Origin: CAITJF01 sp032654645
GTDB lineage: Bacteria > Pseudomonadota > Gammaproteobacteria > Burkholderiales > Gallionellaceae
NCBI GenBank assembly: GCA_032654645.1
Contig: JAULAW010000015.1
Coordinates: 124,001-188,000 of the forward strand
Length of the DNA: 64,000 bases
Direction of reading: 5' to 3'
Shown here: positions 60,768-64,000 of the stretch, one piece after another
How the letters are laid out: each line of letters starts with the position of its first letter
How positions within the stretch are numbered: position 1 is the stretch's first letter
Translations under genes and position numbers: made by a program
Notes under the pieces: model-generated
Databases searched by the model: none
What the model saw: only the letters and a program-made list of their open reading frames with translations
Told to the model about the DNA's origin: nothing

Positions 60768-61961
60768 TTAATCCATCGTCAGCACTATCTTGCCGATAAC
60801 GCCGCCCTGCTCGACCAGGCAGTGTGCCTCAACCGCATTTTCCAGCGGCAGCTTGTGCGAGACCAGCACGCCGAGTTTTCCCGCTTCCACCAATTGCGCG
60901 CCCTGTTCCAGTATCCTGCGCTGGCGCACACGCGCGTCGTGCAGTTTCATTACCTGCGGCGTGAGCATCAGTTCGTAGCACAGCGACAGGTTGCGCAGCC
61001 GCGCCAGTTGCGTGTCGGCTAGCGACAACGGGGTGGAGAGCAGGCTGACCACCTTGCCGCCAATGCGCGCGGCTTGCAATGAACGCAGGGAAGTGTCACC
61101 GCCTACGGTGTCGAACACCACGTCCACGCCAGAGCTGTTCGCCTCTGACACGTTACTGGCCAACCCTCTATCCAACTTTCCCCCAGAGGGGGAAAGGGCG
61201 ATCGCCTCCTCTCCCTCCGTGAGAGGATTGAGGTGAGGTGCTCTGCCAGCCGATTGCGGGAGGAGGCGAGGGGGCGGCATTCCCATACCGGATGGTTCTG
61301 CACACCTTGCTATGACGCCCGTCCAGTTGAGCGCTTCCTGCACGAAATCTTGTGCACGATAGTTGATAATTTTTTCCGCGCCCAGGCCATGCACCAGCCC
61401 AGCCTTTTTGTCGTCACTCACCGTTACCGCAATACGTGCACCGAGATGGTGTGCAAGCTGCACAGCGATATGCCCCACGCCCCCGGCGGCGGCATGAATC
61501 AGGATGGTCTGGCCGGGCTGCAAATTTGCGCGTTCAATCAGCGCTTCCCAAGCGGTAATCAGCACCAGCGGCAGCGCGGCACTCTCCTGCAAGTTGAGGT
61601 TGGCGGGCTTTGCCGCGCAGTATTCCTCATGCAGCGTGGTGTATTCTGCATAGCAACCCGGCTCATCGCCCTGATTTCCACCCAGCCCGCCGTTGCAGAA
61701 ATACACCGCATCGCCGGGTGTGAAGCGTGTCACCGCACTGCCGATTTTTTCCACGATGCCCGCGCCATCACAACCGAGAATAGCGGGCAGTTTGCCGAGA
61801 TAGTAAGCCGGCTTGGTGCGCAGCTTGGTATCCAGCGGATTCACCCCGGCGGCGGCGAGCTTCACGCGCAGGTGATGCGGCGAAGGCAGTCCGGGCTTGG
61901 CAACCTCGCGCAGTTGCAGCACATCCGGACCGCCAGCGGCGGTCATCAATATGGCTTTCAT
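60768..61961 (-). CDS. Zinc-less quinone oxidoreductase/alcohol dehydrogenase with repeat insertion
   Basis: This MDR-family NADPH reductase has MTAAGGPDVLQLREVAKPGL, LAAAGVNPLDTKLR, GCDGAGIVEKIGSAVTRFTP, ILIHAAAGGVGHIAVQLAHH. The end is LPLENAVEAHCLVEQGG. The usual length is ~330-340. Here about 62 residues (SGMGMPPPRLLPQSAGRAPH and so on) lie between NWTG and GVDVVFDTVGG, which are adjacent in relatives. The insert comes from a family A repeat at 61131-61316. Start 61961 (MKAILMTAAGG) is preferred to a TTG one codon earlier. Confidence 0.85.
   Translation of the reverse strand: MKAILMTAAGGPDVLQLREVAKPGLPSPHHLRVKLAAAGVNPLDTKLRTKPAYYLGKLPAILGCDGAGIVEKIGSAVTRFTPGDAVYFCNGGLGGNQGDEPGCYAEYTTLHEEYCAAKPANLNLQESAALPLVLITAWEALIERANLQPGQTILIHAAAGGVGHIAVQLAHHLGARIAVTVSDDKKAGLVHGLGAEKIINYRAQDFVQEALNWTGVIARCAEPSGMGMPPPRLLPQSAGRAPHLNPLTEGEEAIALSPSGGKLDRGLASNVSEANSSGVDVVFDTVGGDTSLRSLQAARIGGKVVSLLSTPLSLADTQLARLRNLSLCYELMLTPQVMKLHDARVRQRRILEQGAQLVEAGKLGVLVSHKLPLENAVEAHCLVEQGGVIGKIVLTMD
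61131..61316. repeat. Family A compound repeat inserted in the oxidoreductase gene
   Basis: Block AACTTTCCCCCAGAGGGGGA with a second palindrome CTCTCCCTCCGTGAGAGGAT, flanked by CTCGCCT/GAGGCGA-type ends. It is 186 bp, a multiple of 3, and open in the host frame. Confidence 0.75.
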
Positions 61962-62032
61962 CAATATATCTCCGAGTTCGTCATTCTTTCCTGCGCGGGA
62001 ATGACGGATAGGTTGCTTATTGGCATCGCTGT

Positions 62033-62389
62033 TTAATGGAGGCCGTCTTTGCGCTGCGCAAACAAAATCCTGACAAAGCGATGCGCATCCTTTAACCCGC
62101 GTTCCGTTTGTGCGGGTGTGGGCGTGTAATCCTCGCGCTCGGCAAAAGTAAATCTGACATTGCTCTCCGTATCGGTCAAGCCGCGTTCTATCTGTGCGAG
62201 TGTCGGCGTGTAGTCTTTGCGGTCTGCAAATCTCGCCCTGACCTCGCTGCTTTCATCCGTCAAGCCGCGCTCTATTTGTGCGGGCGTCGGCGTGTAATCC
62301 CTGCGCTCGGCAAATACCTTTCTGACGAGGACATCTTTATCCGTCAGGCCGAGTTCTATTTGTTCCAGTGTTGGTTTTTGCGTATTCAT
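62033..62389 (-). CDS. Small protein of four tandem 28-residue helical repeats
   Basis: 118 residues. After MNTQKPTLEQ, the unit TPTPAQIERGLTDESSEVRA + FADRKDY recurs about four times (VRKVFAERRDY, VRARFADRKDY, VRFTFAEREDY, VRILFAQRKDG). The pattern, leucine/valine at helix positions and a conserved Asp before the next unit, resembles LRV or HEAT-like solenoids. The DNA repeats are ~84 bp and near-identical in parts, so the copy number probably changes by slippage or recombination. Function unknown; likely protein-protein contact. Confidence 0.65.
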   Translation of the reverse strand: MNTQKPTLEQIELGLTDKDVLVRKVFAERRDYTPTPAQIERGLTDESSEVRARFADRKDYTPTLAQIERGLTDTESNVRFTFAEREDYTPTPAQTERGLKDAHRFVRILFAQRKDGLH

Positions 62390-62481
62390 TTGGTTCCTGT
62401 ATGGTTTGGAATGGCAAGTCCGTGCGGGGCGCTATGTTAAACTGCACGCCTTATTTGCGCATCTTTTCGATGGGGTTGTCC

Positions 62482-63570
62482 ATGTCTGGAAATACAATCG
62501 GCACATTGTTCACGGTGACTTCGTTTGGTGAATCGCACGGTGCGGCCATCGGCTGCGTGGTGGATGGCTGCCCGCCAGGATTGGCGTTAAGCGAAGCCGA
62601 CATCCAGCATGATCTCGACCGGCGCAAGCCCGGCACCTCGCGCCATGTCACGCAGCGGCGCGAATCGGACACGGTGGAAATTCTCTCCGGCGTGTTCGAG
62701 GGCAAGACCACCGGCACGCCCATCGCGCTGCTGATCCGCAACGAAGACCAGCGCAGCAAAGACTACTGCGGCATCGCCGAAACTTTCCGCCCCGGCCACG
62801 CCGACTACACCTACTGGCAGAAATACGGCATCCGCGATTATCGCGGCGGCGGGCGCGCTTCGGCGCGCGAAACGGCGGGGCGTGTGGCGGCGGGAGCGAT
62901 CGCCAAAAAGTGGCTACACGAACGCTATGGCGTGCAAGTGCGCGGCTACTTGGCGCAACTCGGCGAAATCATGATTCCATTCAAGAGCTGGGACGATGTG
63001 AACGGCAATCCGTTCTTCGCGCCGGATGCCAGCGTGGTACAGGCTCTGGAAGACTATATGGACGCACTGCGCAAGTCCGGCGACTCCATCGGCGCGAAAC
63101 TCACCGTAGTGGCGCACAACGTCCCAGCCGGCTGGGGCGAGCCGGTGTTCGACCGGCTGGATGCCGAGATCGCCTATGCGCTGATGTGCATCAACGCGGT
63201 GAAGGGCGTGGAAATTGGCGCGGGCTTCGGCAGCGTCATGCAGAAGGGCAGCGAGCACGGCGACGAAATGACACCGCAAGGTTTCTTGTCGAACAACGCG
63301 GGCGGCATTCTCGGCGGCATCTCCACCGGGCAGGACATCATCGCGCACTACGCGGTGAAGCCGACCTCCAGCATCCGCATTCCGCGCCGCTCGATCAACA
63401 AGGCAGGTGAGAGCGTGATGATTTCCACCGAAGGCCGTCACGATCCTTGTGTGGGGATACGCGCCACGCCCATCGCCGAGGCGATGCTGGCGCTGGTGCT
63501 GATCGACCATGCGCTGAGGCATCGCGGGCAGAATGCGGATGTGGTGTGCGGGACGCCGAAGTTGCGTTAA
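62482..63570 (+). CDS. aroC: Chorismate synthase
   Basis: Last step of the shikimate pathway, FMN-dependent. It has GTLFTVTSFGESHGAAIGCV, RRKPGTSRHVTQRRESD, YRGGGRASARETAGRVAAGA, ISTGQDIIAHYAVKPTSSI, RHDPCVGIRATPIAEAM. Start at 62482 (MSGNTIGTLFTVTSFGESHG). An ATG at 62470 is possible. 362 residues, normal for the family. Confidence 0.96.
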   Translation: MSGNTIGTLFTVTSFGESHGAAIGCVVDGCPPGLALSEADIQHDLDRRKPGTSRHVTQRRESDTVEILSGVFEGKTTGTPIALLIRNEDQRSKDYCGIAETFRPGHADYTYWQKYGIRDYRGGGRASARETAGRVAAGAIAKKWLHERYGVQVRGYLAQLGEIMIPFKSWDDVNGNPFFAPDASVVQALEDYMDALRKSGDSIGAKLTVVAHNVPAGWGEPVFDRLDAEIAYALMCINAVKGVEIGAGFGSVMQKGSEHGDEMTPQGFLSNNAGGILGGISTGQDIIAHYAVKPTSSIRIPRRSINKAGESVMISTEGRHDPCVGIRATPIAEAMLALVLIDHALRHRGQNADVVCGTPKLR

Positions 63571-63693
63571 CGCCAGGAAGATCAATGGAAGCATCGAACT
63601 CGTGGATCACTTACTGGTGGGCGATAATTCTCGACTTTGTGAAATGGGCTTCATGCCAACCAGCGTACTTTCAATAAAACAATGGGTTAAATA

Positions 63694-63711
63694 TTGGCAT
63701 ACTATGTGCAT
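63694..63711 (+). promoter_or_regulatory. Candidate sigma54 (-24/-12) promoter
   Basis: TTGGCATACTATGTGCAT: -24 box TTGGCA (consensus YTGGCACG) and -12 box GTGCA (TTGCW), with GG (63696-63697) and GC (63708-63709) separated by exactly 10 nt. It lies about 110 bp ahead of the next gene's ATG (63822). The NtrC-type regulator in this window could act here. Confidence 0.45.
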
Positions 63712-63821
63712 GAACTGATTGGCGAGTAATATGCAAATCGTGGCGCTCAACTGGAAAAACAATAAAAAGCGCCACTGAAATTAATTTTAACCTGTTTTTC
63801 TTATTTTTTTAGGGTGGCATG

Positions 63822-64000
63822 ATGAACGTCAAGAAATCACACTTCAGAATCCAGAAACTTTCTGTGATTGCCGTCTGCACGGCAATGACGACGTTCGCTT
63901 GGGGGCAGACTATTCAGCCGGAAGCGCAAACTAATATGACCAACCGAGGCAGCATTTCCAACACTCGCCACAACATGACTTTTAGCGGCTCCTTGTATCA
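63822..64000 (+). CDS. Start of a secreted protein, probably a multihaem cytochrome (cut by window)
   Basis: ATG at 63822 with AGGG 7 nt upstream. A second ATG is one codon ahead. Signal peptide IQKLSVIAVCTAMTTFAWG with a likely cut after WGQ. Mature start QTIQPEAQTNMTNRGS and NTRHNMTFSG. The TNRGS...NTRHN pattern is familiar from periplasmic multihaem cytochromes in which haem motifs follow. No CxxCH is visible before the window ends, so the call is tentative. Confidence 0.5.
   Translation, partial: MNVKKSHFRIQKLSVIAVCTAMTTFAWGQTIQPEAQTNMTNRGSISNTRHNMTFSGSLY

Noticed and set aside
62033..62389. Possible CRISPR-like array of 84-bp repeats
   Set aside because: The units are contiguous and coding, with no spacers and no cas genes.
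63741..63776. GTGGCGCT...AGCGCCAC hairpin upstream of the last gene as a terminator
   Set aside because: The loop is 20 nt and no T-run follows directly; it lies downstream of a possible promoter and may be incidental.

Overview
The window looks like a chromosome segment of a betaproteobacterium, most likely a Nitrosomonadales/Gallionellaceae-type microaerophile. This is inferred from the dusB-fis-purH-purD-hemF block, the aerobic HemF, the System I cytochrome c maturation genes, several CxxCH proteins and the gene content of the glycan locus. No rRNA, tRNA or CRISPR array was recognised.

Region 1 (1-39,300, almost all on the minus strand) is a surface-glycan locus. It holds a radical SAM protein (cut by the window edge), an ABC-2 glycan exporter (wzm/wzt), rfbC, several glycosyltransferases, SAM methyltransferases, sugar epimerases and aminotransferases, a PglK/MsbA-type flippase, a complete pseudaminic-acid set (pseB-C-F-G-I) with a formyltransferase in place of the usual acetyltransferase PseH, and a GDP-fucose set (manC, gmd, fcl). 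A MarR-type EPS regulator with a strong sigma70-like promoter sits at the upstream end. The locus is heavily scarred: toxin-antitoxin modules (MNT/HEPN, two PIN pairs), DUF1016/YhcG nucleases, an ORF6N gene, a four-helix-bundle gene, an intact IS701-family element, an ISL3 fragment and many gene remnants lie between the glycan genes.

Region 2 (39,800-50,600, plus strand) has ccmF-ccmG-ccmH-ccmI, a TlpA-like lipoprotein, a membrane histidine kinase, an NtrC-type sigma54 activator, and then a compact unit of a 55-residue CxxCH peptide and two secreted beta-propeller proteins. A sigma54-like promoter lies just ahead of that unit. This unit is one of the two best candidates for an undescribed system.

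Region 3 (50,700-64,000) is mainly housekeeping: HD hydrolase, dsbC, dusB, fis, purH, purD, tsaC, hemF, a three-haem lipoprotein cytochrome, a quinone oxidoreductase, a 28-residue-repeat protein, aroC, and the start of a secreted protein behind a second sigma54-like promoter. An AAA ATPase plus TOPRIM/DUF3226 pair, resembling OLD/PARIS-type defence pairs, is spliced between purH and purD with translational overlaps.

A feature of the whole window is several families of short palindromic repeats. Copies lie in frame inside wzt, an epimerase-glycosyltransferase fusion, gmd, fcl, manC and a quinone oxidoreductase, adding peptide segments without breaking the reading frames.
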